Below are positions 1 to 9,800 of a DNA stretch of 64,000 bases, piece by piece (the first letter of the stretch is position 1; the number at the start of each line of letters is the position of its first letter). Both the position numbers and the translations under genes were made by a program. The notes under the pieces are model-generated. The model did no database searches and was not told where the DNA came from. It saw only the letters and a program-made list of their open reading frames with translations. This stretch comes from Acidobacteriota bacterium. Lineage in GTDB: Bacteria; Acidobacteriota; Blastocatellia; Pyrinomonadales; Pyrinomonadaceae. The stretch lies in contig JADKEF010000001.1 of assembly GCA_016718135.1 (NCBI GenBank), forward strand, positions 124,001-188,000. Reading direction: 5' to 3'.

Positions 1-31
1 ATCAATGCTAACGGGACAAAGGTGTCCTGAG

Positions 32-538
32 CTATTCGATCACAACGAGAACGTCGCCCGCCGATACCGTATCACCTTCAGCAAATTTAATAGTCGAAAT
101 GACGCCGTCTTTGGGCGATTTCATTTCGTTTTGCATCTTCATCGCCTCGACGACTATCACGCCGTCGCCCTTTTGGACTGTGTCGCCCACGGCGACGAGA
201 ATGCGGACGACCTTGCCTGGCATGGCGGTCTTGATCTCGGCTTTGCCTGAGGCGTCGCCGTCTTTGTGCTCGGCGCTGCTTAGGCGTTTGGGATCGATGA
301 TCCGCACCTCGTGAACCTCATCCCTGACGCGAACAAGATCGGGATCGGCGGGATTTGCCTGCGACGAGACGAACGCCTCGTAGATCGCCCCGTCCTTCTT
401 CAAGAGAAATACACCACTCTCCGGCTCCGAAGCCTCGAGTTCATACTTTCGCCCGTCAACGCTCGCCGTAACGCGGCCTTCCTCACGCACGATCTCGACG
501 TCGTGTTTATTGCCGCCTGTTTCTGCAATAAATTTCAT
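32..538 (-). CDS. Biotin carboxyl carrier protein of an acyl-CoA carboxylase
   Basis: A 168-residue protein ending in a biotinyl/lipoyl domain (about residues 100-168). The biotin-attachment motif EAMKMQNEMKSP is present, with Lys134 as the expected biotinylated lysine. The N-terminal ~90 residues match the variable region of acetyl-/propionyl-CoA carboxylase carrier subunits. The role is to carry the carboxyl group between biotin carboxylase and carboxyltransferase in the cytoplasm. Those partners are not in view, so which acyl-CoA carboxylase it serves is open. It follows a small membrane protein after only two bases, so the two are probably co-transcribed with the peroxiredoxin upstream. 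Confidence 0.9.
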   Translation of the reverse strand: MKFIAETGGNKHDVEIVREEGRVTASVDGRKYELEASEPESGVFLLKKDGAIYEAFVSSQANPADPDLVRVRDEVHEVRIIDPKRLSSAEHKDGDASGKAEIKTAMPGKVVRILVAVGDTVQKGDGVIVVEAMKMQNEMKSPKDGVISTIKFAEGDTVSAGDVLVVIE

Positions 539-540
539 CT

Positions 541-822
541 TTATCTCCGAGGCCTCGCGTTCGCCTGCTTTTCGGCGAGAAAGTGCTCAAATCTCTCTTC
601 GTTCGTGTACCAAACGATAGTTCCCGTCACGAATCCCAGTGCCGGATAGGCGAGGAGGAATAGTTTCGAAAGGGGCAGCCCCGTCCACGCCCAGCTTGCG
701 AGATTCATCGTCACGAAAAACAAAATGCCCGAAATGACCGCCGTTCTCGCCACGACGTATCTCTTTCCTTTTAGCCGGAGCTTCTCCCAACGGAGAAACG
801 CCTTTCGTGACATTTTTTTCAT
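541..822 (-). CDS. Small two-helix membrane protein, function unknown
   Basis: About 93 residues starting at the ATG at 822. An in-frame TTG at 834 directly abuts the peroxiredoxin stop and is less likely. The N-terminus is strongly basic (KKMSRKAFLRWEKLRLKGKR), followed by two hydrophobic segments (roughly residues 27-45 and 53-70) and a charged tail. This predicts an inner-membrane hairpin with positive-inside orientation. I do not recognise the family. It sits tightly between the peroxiredoxin and the biotin carrier gene and is probably part of the same transcript. Confidence 0.65.
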   Translation of the reverse strand: MKKMSRKAFLRWEKLRLKGKRYVVARTAVISGILFFVTMNLASWAWTGLPLSKLFLLAYPALGFVTGTIVWYTNEERFEHFLAEKQANARPRR

Positions 823-834
823 CGAATCGATCAA

Positions 835-1473
835 CTACACCTTATTCGGCTGCGGCGTTACTCGTAGATATGGTTTGATCTCGTTCCAGCCGGCGGGGAA
901 TTTTGCTTTGGCGTCTTCGTTTGAGACGGCGGGGACGATGATACAGTCGTCGCCGTCTTTCCAGTTGACCGGTGTGGCAACGCTGTAGTTCGCGGTTAGC
1001 TGCAAGCTGTCGATCACACGCAACAGCTCGACAAAGTTCCGCCCCGTCGAAGCCGGATAGGTCATCGTCAGCTTTACCTTCTTATCTGGCCCGATGACGA
1101 AGACCGACCGGACGGTGAAGGTGTCGCTCGCATTTGGATGGATCATGTCGTACAGGTCGGAAACTTTGCGGTCGCTGTCGGCGATCATCGGGAAGTTCAC
1201 GGCCGTGCCCTGTGTTTCCTCGATGTCCTTTTCCCAGCCGAAGTGCGAATCAAGCGGATCGACGCTCAGCCCGATGACCTTGACATTTCGCTTATCAAAT
1301 TCCGGCTTGAGTTGCGCCGCCATGCCGAGTTCCGTCGTGCAGACCGGCGTGTAATCCTTCGGGTGCGAAAACAGCACGCCCCAACTGTCGCCGAGCCATT
1401 CGTGAAAATTGATCGTGCCCTGTGTCGTTTCTGCAGTAAAATCTGGTGCTTCGTCGCCCAATCGTAATGACAT
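835..1473 (-). CDS. 1-Cys peroxiredoxin (Prx6-type, AhpC/TSA family)
   Basis: A 212-residue thioredoxin-fold peroxidase that reduces hydrogen peroxide and organic peroxides. The peroxidatic-cysteine motif is YTPVCTTELG, with Cys45. The C-terminal half has the Prx6-like pattern DCIIVPAVS...FPAGWNEIKPYLR. The length fits Prx6 (about 210-220) rather than the shorter 2-Cys AhpC. A GGAGG ribosome-binding site lies just upstream of the ATG (about 1482-1487). It is the first gene of a likely three-gene unit with the small membrane protein and the biotin carrier. A Cys near residue 176 is not in a resolving-cysteine context I recognise. Confidence 0.92.
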   Translation of the reverse strand: MSLRLGDEAPDFTAETTQGTINFHEWLGDSWGVLFSHPKDYTPVCTTELGMAAQLKPEFDKRNVKVIGLSVDPLDSHFGWEKDIEETQGTAVNFPMIADSDRKVSDLYDMIHPNASDTFTVRSVFVIGPDKKVKLTMTYPASTGRNFVELLRVIDSLQLTANYSVATPVNWKDGDDCIIVPAVSNEDAKAKFPAGWNEIKPYLRVTPQPNKV

Positions 1474-1520
1474 ATCGTTGCCTCCGTTTATTTACATGCA
1501 TTATACCAAACCGCCGCAAG

Positions 1521-1612
1521 GGAGAACCAACTGCGTAAGCGGCTCGAGGTCTCCGCTTGTGCCGGTCGCCGATGTTGGGAGATTGACCACCCGCTTAAGC
1601 AGGTGGTTCTCC
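1521..1612. repeat. 92-bp element with 22-bp terminal inverted repeats
   Basis: The left end GGAGAACCAACTGCGTAAGC (1521-) and the right end, read on the other strand, GGAGAACCACCTGCTTAAGC (from 1612) match at 20 of 22 bases. A related copy of one arm lies inside the terminase gene (31818-31844). It resembles a REP- or MITE-like palindromic element. The 3' end of the neighbouring hypothetical gene runs into it. Confidence 0.65.
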
Positions 1613-2035
1613 TTGTGGCAAAATGTCGGGCGGTGCGGAAATGCACACGTCCCAGAGGATCTGCGGTGAGCCGCGCCCGAGCGTTTGCGAAGATGTCGTT
1701 TCTCCGAGCGGCAGAGGTTCGAGAGCTTGCGACCGCTTGAAGCGTCGGTAGCACATCTCCATAACCTGATAATGGTATCGGCCCTCGGGGCCGACGGCGT
1801 AACACGGTGTTTTGAGGCCATCCTCGAGATCTAGAAACACGCACGGCTCGAGTTCCGGACGATCGCTGAGATTGTAGGCCATCTGCGTCGAACGGCCCGG
1901 CCCGTAACGACTCTCGATCAATACATCGAGGACGTTTTGGACGAACGCTAGCTTTTCGTCCGGCGGCGTAGGTAGAAGTTTGATCGAAAGAGGTTTCGAG
2001 TTGCGGGCGTTCTTACAGGTTTGACACTCGTTCAT
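1595..2035 (-). CDS. Hypothetical protein, 146 residues
   Basis: Unrecognised. It starts with a Cys pair (MNECQTCKNARN) that could bind metal. The middle is soluble and well mixed in composition (about residues 15-110). The last ~10 residues and the stop codon lie inside the 92-bp inverted-repeat element, so the native C-terminus may have been replaced by the insertion. No signal peptide or membrane segment. It is separated from the peroxiredoxin by the repeat and from the CorC-like gene by another repeat cluster. Coding status is plausible from length and composition, but no homologue is recognised. Confidence 0.5.
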   Translation of the reverse strand: MNECQTCKNARNSKPLSIKLLPTPPDEKLAFVQNVLDVLIESRYGPGRSTQMAYNLSDRPELEPCVFLDLEDGLKTPCYAVGPEGRYHYQVMEMCYRRFKRSQALEPLPLGETTSSQTLGRGSPQILWDVCISAPPDILPQGEPPA

Positions 2036-2084
2036 ACGAGTATCAAGCTAGCATGAATGTTGCATGAAGGATACACCAATCCGC

Positions 2085-2170
2085 CGCTAATGTAGCATAA
2101 CGCCGATAATGCCACATAATTCCGATAATGTAGCGATCCGCCGCTATCGCCGCTATTTCCGATAAGTTTT
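2085..2170. repeat. Cluster of CCGATAATGTAGC-type repeats
   Basis: This intergenic stretch holds imperfect repeats of CATAACGCCGATAATG (2096-2111), CCGATAATGTAGC (2122-2134) and CCGCCGCTA units. The same 16-base core occurs at 32267-32282, 30 kb away, where the match continues to 20 bases. It looks like a dispersed genomic repeat family rather than a gene or regulatory site. Confidence 0.6.
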
Positions 2171-2193
2171 TACTGAAAACTTGCGCCGCGGTA

Positions 2194-3504
2194 CTAATGA
2201 TCGGAGGGCTCCACAGTTTCATCATCCTCGACGAACTTCCTGAGTCTGAGAAGCTGGATGCGTTTCTCATCAGCCTGGAGGATCTCGATGGCGAGGCCGC
2301 GTAGCTCTAGTTTTTCGCCTACTTTGGGGACGTAGCCGGCTTCGCTGGTGACGAGGCCGGCGATGGTCGTGTAGTCTTCGTCTTCAAGCTCGATGTCGAA
2401 AATACGTTCGACCTTATCGATCTCTGTTGATCCCAGAACGTCGAAGTAGCCGTCGTCGCCCTCTACGATCTCGATGATCTCTTCGTGCTCCGTGTCCTCG
2501 TCCTCAATCTCGCCGACGATCTCTTCGATAATGTCTTCGACGGTGACGAGGCCGGCGACGCCGCCGTATTCGTCTATGACCACGGCGATCTGAACGTGGT
2601 GCTGCTGCATCGATTTGAGCAGCTCGGACGCGGTCTTGGTCTCGGGGACGAAGAAGGCGGAACGTTTGATATTCTCGACCGGCTCCTCTTTGCGGCCCGT
2701 TGCGAGGGCGGCCAGCAGGTCGCGGACGTAGACCATGCCTTCGACGGTGTCGATCGAGTCACGGTATATCGGCAGGCGGGAATATTTCTCCTCGATCATC
2801 ACGTCGCGGGCGTCTTTGATGAGCGTTCCGGCGGGCACGGCGATGATGCCCGTTCGCGGGGTCATGATCTCGCTGGTCAGCGTCTCGCCGAACTCGACGA
2901 TGGTCTCGATCAGCTCGCGTTCCTCTTCCTCGATGATGCCCTCGGCTTCGCCGACCTCCATCAGGGCCTGGAAGTCTTCATCGTTGTCGTCATCGTCGTC
3001 TGAGCCATCAGGCGTCGCGGTGGTATCCGCATTGAGCTTATTCTTGGTGCGGCGAGCGGTTATCGGTTCGACGAAGAAAGACGCGATCGCATAGATCGGC
3101 CGGATCGCGGGCAAGAGGAAAAGAAGCTTTCGCTCGGTATCACTGCGAACGAGCAGCCGCGGCAGTATCTGGCGAAACAAGACCGTAGCCACAAGGCCGA
3201 TCAGTAGCGTAAAGAAGATCTGCCTGGTGAGCGAGAAGGTGAAATTACCAACGATGACCGTCAGCAATACCGTGAAGCAGATCAGCAGGATCTGGATCGT
3301 CGATGATAGAGCGAAACGGAAGCGCGGGCGATTTTCCAAGATCTCGCGAAGGAACTTAACCGAGTTGGTTGTTTCGCCGAGTTCGTCGTCAGAGGTAATG
3401 CGACGAAGCCCAACATCCGAGATGTGCGAGAAGGCAGCATCGATCGCTGCCAGAAAGCCAAGAAGAAGCAGAAGGCCGACGGCTACTATGATCTCGATTT
3501 CCAT
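2194..3504 (-). CDS. CNNM/CorC (HlyC-type) membrane transporter-like protein
   Basis: A 436-residue protein with the usual family order. An N-terminal membrane region (about 1-150) has several hydrophobic helices, starting MEIEIIVAVGLLLLLGFLAA. A pair of CBS domains spans about 205-330, including EIMTPRTGIIAVP and LVTVEDIIEEIVGEIEDE. A CorC_HlyC C-terminal domain spans about 345-425. Members are linked to magnesium/cobalt efflux or homeostasis; the historic name 'hemolysin' is misleading. An unusual acidic linker of about a dozen Asp/Asn/Glu residues (around 165-178) separates the membrane part from the CBS part. It is a single gene between a repeat cluster and the kinase gene. Confidence 0.88.
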   Translation of the reverse strand: MEIEIIVAVGLLLLLGFLAAIDAAFSHISDVGLRRITSDDELGETTNSVKFLREILENRPRFRFALSSTIQILLICFTVLLTVIVGNFTFSLTRQIFFTLLIGLVATVLFRQILPRLLVRSDTERKLLFLLPAIRPIYAIASFFVEPITARRTKNKLNADTTATPDGSDDDDDNDEDFQALMEVGEAEGIIEEEERELIETIVEFGETLTSEIMTPRTGIIAVPAGTLIKDARDVMIEEKYSRLPIYRDSIDTVEGMVYVRDLLAALATGRKEEPVENIKRSAFFVPETKTASELLKSMQQHHVQIAVVIDEYGGVAGLVTVEDIIEEIVGEIEDEDTEHEEIIEIVEGDDGYFDVLGSTEIDKVERIFDIELEDEDYTTIAGLVTSEAGYVPKVGEKLELRGLAIEILQADEKRIQLLRLRKFVEDDETVEPSDH

Positions 3505-3565
3505 ATATAGACTTGAACCTAATGGTAGGATGCAATGAAGTTTAAATCAAATAAAAGACTTGTGC

Positions 3566-6178
3566 CTAGCTGTTCAGTTTAGCGAGGAGCGGCTGCATCT
3601 CTTCGAAGAGCTTGTCGTCCCATTTGCCGAGCGCATTCTGCTCGCGGAGCTTGCCGACGATCTCCATCGCGTGCAGCAGGCTTTCCTTTGCCGCTTCATT
3701 CTGCCCGAGCTTTACCTGGGTCGTCCCGACGCTCTTGATCGCTTGAGCCCAGTCACGCTTGGCGACGAGATTTTTTTCATCGCTTTCGGCGAGCTTGGCA
3801 AAGATGGCGGCGGATCGTTTGTAAGCTTCGAGCGCAGAGACGAGGTCCTTACGCTGTAACTCGGCATCGCCGAATCTGGTGTACAAGGTGCCGAGATCGT
3901 CCTGATACACCTTATTTCGCGGCTCGCGTTCTATCAACGCGACGAGGATCGTCTCAGCCTGATGCAGATGTTTGAAACCGTCCGCCGTGCGATCGACCAA
4001 CGTGAGGACAATTCCGTAGCGGGAAATGGCCTTGGCAAGATTCTGCCTCGCTTGGGTATCCGCCGGGTCAGCCTCTGCGGAACGCCGTGCGACTTCAAGA
4101 GCTTTCTCGGCGAACGACAGGGAAACATCGTTCTTTATGGTCTCAAAGGTGCCGCTGGCGAGAGTGAATACGTTCAGGACCGTTCGCTGCACCTCTGAAT
4201 CATTCGGGTAGCCCGCCCGGAGTGCTTCGGCGAGTGCCACGGCCGTTTGATTTTCCGCCTCGGCCTCGGATTGCTGGCTGTTCCATGAGAGCCCATTGCT
4301 CAGATACGCTGTGCCGATCGTCAGCAGCCTTCGGGTCTCGCGGTCGTTCCGATCCATGCTAGAGAGGCGGTCGAGCGTTTGGCGGTAAAGCGGGATCGCT
4401 ACATCGTACTGATTGTTGATGGCGAAGGTATGGGCAAGTTCGATCTCAGTCGCGGCAAGAGATCTGCCGATCTCAGGGGAGTTCGGCATCTCAGCAGCGA
4501 GCTCCTTGAAAGCCGCGACAGCCGAGTGCGAATCGCGAATGGATGCCTCGATCTCGCTTTGGGCAAACCGGATCTTGGCAAGTTCTTTTAGCACAGAAGC
4601 CTTCTTTGTTCGGGTCTCGACGGTCTGAGGAAGGTTGGCGAGGATCGCCCCGGCCTTTTCATAGCTCTCGATCGCTCCGGCGAAATCGCTCAGGTTTGGT
4701 TTAGCAGGGTTGCCCTGAAGGTCGCCAACCTTTTGATACGCCATGGCCAACTCGGCCTGCAGTGTCTCGTCGCTGCGGCTCTCGGCGGCGAGATCGTCGA
4801 GATATTCGAGTGCACGAAGGACGAGCAATTCACGGGCGTCGGTCGAGCCCGGCAAACGCTCTATCTTTGGAGCGATCTCAAAGAGCAGCGAATTGGAGAG
4901 TTGTCGTACTTCCTGAAATCTACTCTCTGCCCGGTCCCGCTCGGAGCGGGCAATGGATGTTTGCCAAAGTGACACGACGAGGGCCGCGATGAAGGCAATG
5001 ACCACGAGCGATGCCGCGGCAACCCCGGCTTTGTGACGACGGACAAATCGGGAAGTAAGATAACTGAATGTGCTAGGCCTCGCTGTGACGGCACGGCCAT
5101 CCAGGTACCTTTGGATATCGTCCGCAAGACCTTCGACCGATCCGTAGCGGCGTTCGGGCTCCTTTCTGAGGGCCTTCAAAGTTATGTTGTCGAGATCGCG
5201 CGATAGTGGGACAAAAGAAACTTCGGGCTTTCTCGATAGATTGTGGGTATGGATCGCAGTCGAAGGCGAACGAACCTCATTCGCCTGAAGCGAGAGGATC
5301 ATCTGGTCAACGGCCATTCCATCAAAATCGAACGGCTTCGTGCCCGTCAGCAATTCAAAAAGCACAACGCCGAGAGAATATTGATCCGAGGCGGTCGAAA
5401 CGGGTTTGCCGAGGATCTGTTCAGGTGACGCATACGCCGGGGTAAATGCTCGATACGCCGTCAGCGTTTGGGTCGAATTCGATTCAAACGCTTTCGCAAG
5501 GCCGAAATCGAGGAGCTTTGGCTCACCCTCTGCCGTGACAAGGATGTTCGTCGGTTTAATATCGCGATGAACCACGAGGTTTCTATGAGCGTACGCGACG
5601 GCGGAGCAGATCTTCAGGAACAGGAGCAGGCGATCGTTGATCGATAGAGCTTTGTCGTGGCAGTAATCGATGAGAGTCTGCCCCTCGATGTACTCCATTG
5701 CGAGAAACGGTTCGCCTTTGTCGCTGAGACCGCCATCGTGGAGAACTGCGATATTTGGATGGTGAAGGCTTGCAAGGATCTGACGTTCTTGTTTGAATCT
5801 CGAAATGACTTCGGAATCCGCAATAGACTGTCGGACGATCTTAAGAGCGACCTGCATCGAGAATTCGCCGTCGTCACGTTCAGCCAGAAAGACGGAACCC
5901 ATCCCGCCGCTACCTATCTCGCGGATGATGCGGTAATTACCAAAGTGGCGATCAGCATAGTCGACCTTCGGAAGATCGATCTTGGCCGCCAGATCTATGG
6001 CATTACTTTCAATGATGTTGTCAGATTCGGTCGAGGCGACGATCAATGAGTGGACCTCTGCATAAAGTGCCTCGTCGTCACCGCACCTCTGCCGGAGCAA
6101 CTTGTCGCGCGTTTCGACCGGCTCATCGATGACTAAGCCAAAGACCTCTTTTACTGTTTCCCAGTCAGCGTTGTTCAC
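3566..6178 (-). CDS. Serine/threonine protein kinase with transmembrane helix and TPR-rich C-terminus
   Basis: An 870-residue Pkn-type kinase. The glycine loop is IGSGGMGSVF (about 88-97), with Lys113 in VALK, catalytic HRDIKPTN (Asp206, Asn211) and DFG at 224-226. All key residues are present, so it should be active. A single transmembrane helix (about 385-408) follows the kinase domain. About 450 residues of helical TPR-like repeats come next, probably periplasmic. The kinase starts 8 bases after the sigma-factor gene ends, so both are on one transcript. Sigma-plus-kinase pairs of this type are common in Acidobacteriota and Planctomycetes. The target is unknown. The divergent neighbour is a giant surface protein. 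Confidence 0.92.
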   Translation of the reverse strand: MNNADWETVKEVFGLVIDEPVETRDKLLRQRCGDDEALYAEVHSLIVASTESDNIIESNAIDLAAKIDLPKVDYADRHFGNYRIIREIGSGGMGSVFLAERDDGEFSMQVALKIVRQSIADSEVISRFKQERQILASLHHPNIAVLHDGGLSDKGEPFLAMEYIEGQTLIDYCHDKALSINDRLLLFLKICSAVAYAHRNLVVHRDIKPTNILVTAEGEPKLLDFGLAKAFESNSTQTLTAYRAFTPAYASPEQILGKPVSTASDQYSLGVVLFELLTGTKPFDFDGMAVDQMILSLQANEVRSPSTAIHTHNLSRKPEVSFVPLSRDLDNITLKALRKEPERRYGSVEGLADDIQRYLDGRAVTARPSTFSYLTSRFVRRHKAGVAAASLVVIAFIAALVVSLWQTSIARSERDRAESRFQEVRQLSNSLLFEIAPKIERLPGSTDARELLVLRALEYLDDLAAESRSDETLQAELAMAYQKVGDLQGNPAKPNLSDFAGAIESYEKAGAILANLPQTVETRTKKASVLKELAKIRFAQSEIEASIRDSHSAVAAFKELAAEMPNSPEIGRSLAATEIELAHTFAINNQYDVAIPLYRQTLDRLSSMDRNDRETRRLLTIGTAYLSNGLSWNSQQSEAEAENQTAVALAEALRAGYPNDSEVQRTVLNVFTLASGTFETIKNDVSLSFAEKALEVARRSAEADPADTQARQNLAKAISRYGIVLTLVDRTADGFKHLHQAETILVALIEREPRNKVYQDDLGTLYTRFGDAELQRKDLVSALEAYKRSAAIFAKLAESDEKNLVAKRDWAQAIKSVGTTQVKLGQNEAAKESLLHAMEIVGKLREQNALGKWDDKLFEEMQPLLAKLNS

Positions 6179-6186
6179 CTATGGTT

Positions 6187-6747
6187 TTACCTGGAGAGCT
6201 CCCGTTGGAACCAAGCCTTTGCGAAAGTCCATTCACGTCGGACAGTAGCCTCGCTCAATTTTAGAACATAGGCCGTTTCTTCGATGGAAAGCCCGCCAAA
6301 GAATCTCATTTCGACGATCTTCGCCTGCCGCGGATCGAGTTTTTCAAGGCTAAGGAGAGCTTCCTCCAACGCGATCAGATCGATCTCTTGATGCTGGGGT
6401 AGGCTGATGGCGTCGTCGAGAAGGATCTTCTGTCCGGAACGCTTCTGAGCCCCTTTCGCTCGGGCGTGGTCGATCAAGACTTTTCGCATTACCTCGGCAG
6501 CGACCGAGAAGAACTGTGCTCGACTCTGCCACGAAACACTTTTCCAGTCTACCAACCGCACATATGCCTCATGGACCAAAGCAGTTGCCTGAAGCGTATG
6601 ATCGGGCCTTTCGTTCTGCATGTATGCACCCGCGAGACGTCGCAGGTCATCGTACACAACTTCCAGCAACCTGGCCGGAGCGGAGTTGCTACCGTCTCTG
6701 ATCTCGTCTAACAAAAGCGTGATATTTGGCGAGCCCGCTTGTTCCAT
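6187..6747 (-). CDS. ECF-type RNA polymerase sigma factor (TIGR02999-like)
   Basis: About 186 residues from the ATG at 6747; a TTG at 6774 is the alternative. Sigma region 2 (about 20-95) has VYDDLRRLAGAYM and TALVHEAYVRL. Region 4 (about 125-185) has RQAKIVEMRFFGGLSIEETA and a recognition helix around LKLSEATVRREW. The TALVHEAYxRL signature is that of sigma factors often called 'ECF, TIGR02999' in Acidobacteriota and Planctomycetes. It directs promoter selection and usually lacks a classical anti-sigma factor. The kinase 8 bases downstream is the likely partner. It is divergent from the giant surface gene, with about 115 bases between start codons. Confidence 0.88.
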   Translation of the reverse strand: MEQAGSPNITLLLDEIRDGSNSAPARLLEVVYDDLRRLAGAYMQNERPDHTLQATALVHEAYVRLVDWKSVSWQSRAQFFSVAAEVMRKVLIDHARAKGAQKRSGQKILLDDAISLPQHQEIDLIALEEALLSLEKLDPRQAKIVEMRFFGGLSIEETAYVLKLSEATVRREWTFAKAWFQRELSR

Positions 6748-6863
6748 TGCTTTGGTTAAATCGGATTGTACCAAAAGAGTAAAAAAAAGAATGAAAGAAA
6801 TTTAGCGCTTTTGACCGAATTTCTCGCCCTATTAGCTGAAAGGGAAATATTGCGAGGAATATC

Positions 6864-9800
6864 ATGCGAAAAACTACAGGTTTATTGGCGATCTTAGCTT
6901 TGACGGCACTGGCGTCGGTTGCTTTTCCGGAATCGGTGAAAGCGATCTTTGGCTTCTCAGCAAGGGAATCGACTGTCGCCGCGTCAGAGCAGAACATTGT
7001 CGTTGTTGGTGCTAATAAAGATAAACCTGGATACCCATATGTCATGTATGCCGAACCGAAACCAGCGTTGGACACTGCGAAGACCGCGGCTGGTCCATCG
7101 AACGTCGTAGCTGCCGCTGCGGCGGACTTTGATTCTGATGGAATGCAGGACATTGTCTCGGTGGACACAAACGGTCAGTTGCGAGTGATGTCGGGAAATG
7201 CAAACTCGCTATTTCCAGCTCATGCTGCCGAAGGATCCGACACGTCGCATGCATTCTCGAGAGCCTCTGCTTCGACAGGCTTGACTTTTGTGCCGGATGA
7301 GATCCTGGTTGGGGATTTCAACGCCGACGGGAAGTCGGACGTTATTCTGGTAAAAGCAGGTTTGGACGCACTCCTCCTGATGCCGGGCGATGGTCATGGC
7401 AATTTTCTGGCTCCGGTAAAGCAATACGTTGGTGGCACGGTCGGTACTGCGGTCGCGGGTGAGATCGGACGGCCGGATGGTCAGACGGACGTCTCGGTCT
7501 CTTTATCGGTATCGGGCAGGTCGTTTGTTGCGGTATTTGAGCATCCGACCGGGGCATTTGCACAAAAGCCGGAATATTTTGCTCTTGGTACTATGGCTTC
7601 GTCGATGACGATCGGGCAGTTGGACAAGGATCCATTTGGCGATGTTGCCGTCGTTGGCGGCGAGCTTTTGACGGTCATCCACGGACGGGGAAATCCTTAT
7701 CCGCTTGATCGTTTGCCTGATGCCAACATTGAGCGTCCGAGTGCGATCGTAAATTCGAAACAGCTTTCGTTCACCGCCCGAGCTATCGTTGCGGCTGAGA
7801 TGGAAGGAACCCGTGGCGACGGCTTAGCAATGCTTGGGTCGGATGGCCGCATGCACTATTTCAAGGCGAATACCGCGACCAAACTGCCAAAAACCCAGCC
7901 AAGGGCAAAGGTTGCGTTGAGCTCACTCAAATTTGTTCCATCCGGCATCGATCCAACGAAATATGTCCTCGCTGAGCAGAAGACTCCGCAGAATGAGCAA
8001 GAGGCCGATGCTGCCGGATTGCTGATGGCTGACACAGAAGAGCTACGATCACTTGGGCGAAAGAAGTTGCTTGAGAAGAGATCTCGCGAATCGGCTACAG
8101 AGCGAAGTAGTATCCCGGCTGCTCAGCTTGCGGCAGAGGACGCTGCAAAGGCGGCGAGACAGCTTGAGGTGGTAGCCGAGCGGAAAAGACTATTCGAAGC
8201 AGGCCTCGCAGGGAAGCCGGTCGGGTTCAGCGAGTGGGAAATGAAAACGGTCGCCGCCGATGCACGCCTTGCCGTCGCGGCCGCCAGCGGGTCCGTGAAA
8301 TTGATCAGAGCTCGGGCTTCTGTTTCGGGAGTCGATGATCTTCTAGTTGCAGACAGAACGACCAACAGCGTCCTCGTCGTCGGACGCTGGCAAGAAAAAG
8401 GTAAGGCTGTAGGAGCGGGCAGTGTCGTTGCTCTGGAAACGAATACTAGCCCCACCGCGATCGTTCCAATGCGGCTCAACGCGGATGGAATGAGCGATAT
8501 TGTCACATTTTCGGGCAGTGGGGCTGAGCCATCGGTTTTGCTGTCACAACCCGCGACGGTGTTCACGGTCAACACGGCCGACGATGCCGGCGGGGGTAAT
8601 TGTCAGGGCGACGGGCAGCCGTGCAGCCTGCGGCGAGCACTTTTTTGGGCGAATTTCACGCCCAACAACATGATCGTTTTTAACATTCCGGGAGCCGGTG
8701 TCCATACGATCCATTTGAACTCTCAGCTTCCGGATATCGTCACTGGCACGACGTTGGACGCGACCACACAACCGGGATATATCGGCAAGCCGTTGATCGA
8801 GATCAGGGGCGATCTGTTGACAGGGGCCAAGGAAGGATTACGGACCGCGAGGCCGAACGTTACGATCCGGGGCTTTGCTGTAAACGGGATGCCTGGTATT
8901 GAGGAGGGAAGTTCGGTTATTGGCGGTAGCGGTATCGTGATCCTGAGCTACCTTGGCGAACCCCTTGCTACGAATGTCACGATCGAGAGCAACTTCCTCG
9001 GGACCGATCCGGACGGAACGGCAGATCTTGGCAACGATGGCAACGGTATTCAGATCTACGATGCGGATTCGAACAACATTGGCGGTACTATTCCGCAGGC
9101 CCGCAATATCCTCTCTGGAAATGGTGTGATCGACGAGGAAGGGACAAAGCAAGGGGTTGGCTTTGCGATCACAGGCGGCAATTTTAACAGGGTTTACAAC
9201 AACTACGTTGGCACGGACTTGACGGGGGCCCTGAGCGTGGGCAATTTTCAAGGAGCATTCGTCACGGGAACGGCGAATGAGATCGGCGGCGATCAGCCCG
9301 GTATGGGCAACGTAATTTCCGGTAACGGAGGCCCGCTGAATAGTAATGGCCAGTGTTATGGACAGGGCATTTCGGTGGTCCAGCTTTATTCGCCGAGCAC
9401 CGGGGAGGCATTGACGGATGGTACGCAGATAAAAGGAAATCTGATCGGCACGTCGGCCAACGGACTGTTCAAAGTCAGAAACTGCACAACGGGCGTTTCT
9501 TCGACGGGGAATCTGAATACAACGATCGGTTCGATCACTTCGGAAGGCCGCAACACCATTTCAGGAAACGACTGGGACGCGATCTGGTGCGGCTACAACG
9601 ATTCGGCGTTCTTTCCGATCTCAGGTGGCTGCTACATCGTTGGTAATGAGATCGGTACAAACATAAACGGAAATGCAGCGATTGCGAATACAGAGGAAAA
9701 TAACTCCTGTATAGGTTTTTGCTTGATAACCGATACCATTTGGCTACCTACGGAGCCGATCGATTTCGCATTGGTCGGTTCCCCCGGCCAAACCGCGCCC

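Noticed and set aside
2485..3003. 172-codon plus-strand ORF
   Set aside because: Antisense of the CorC-like gene, with a low-complexity Asp/Val/Gly translation. The minus-strand gene has clear CBS domains.
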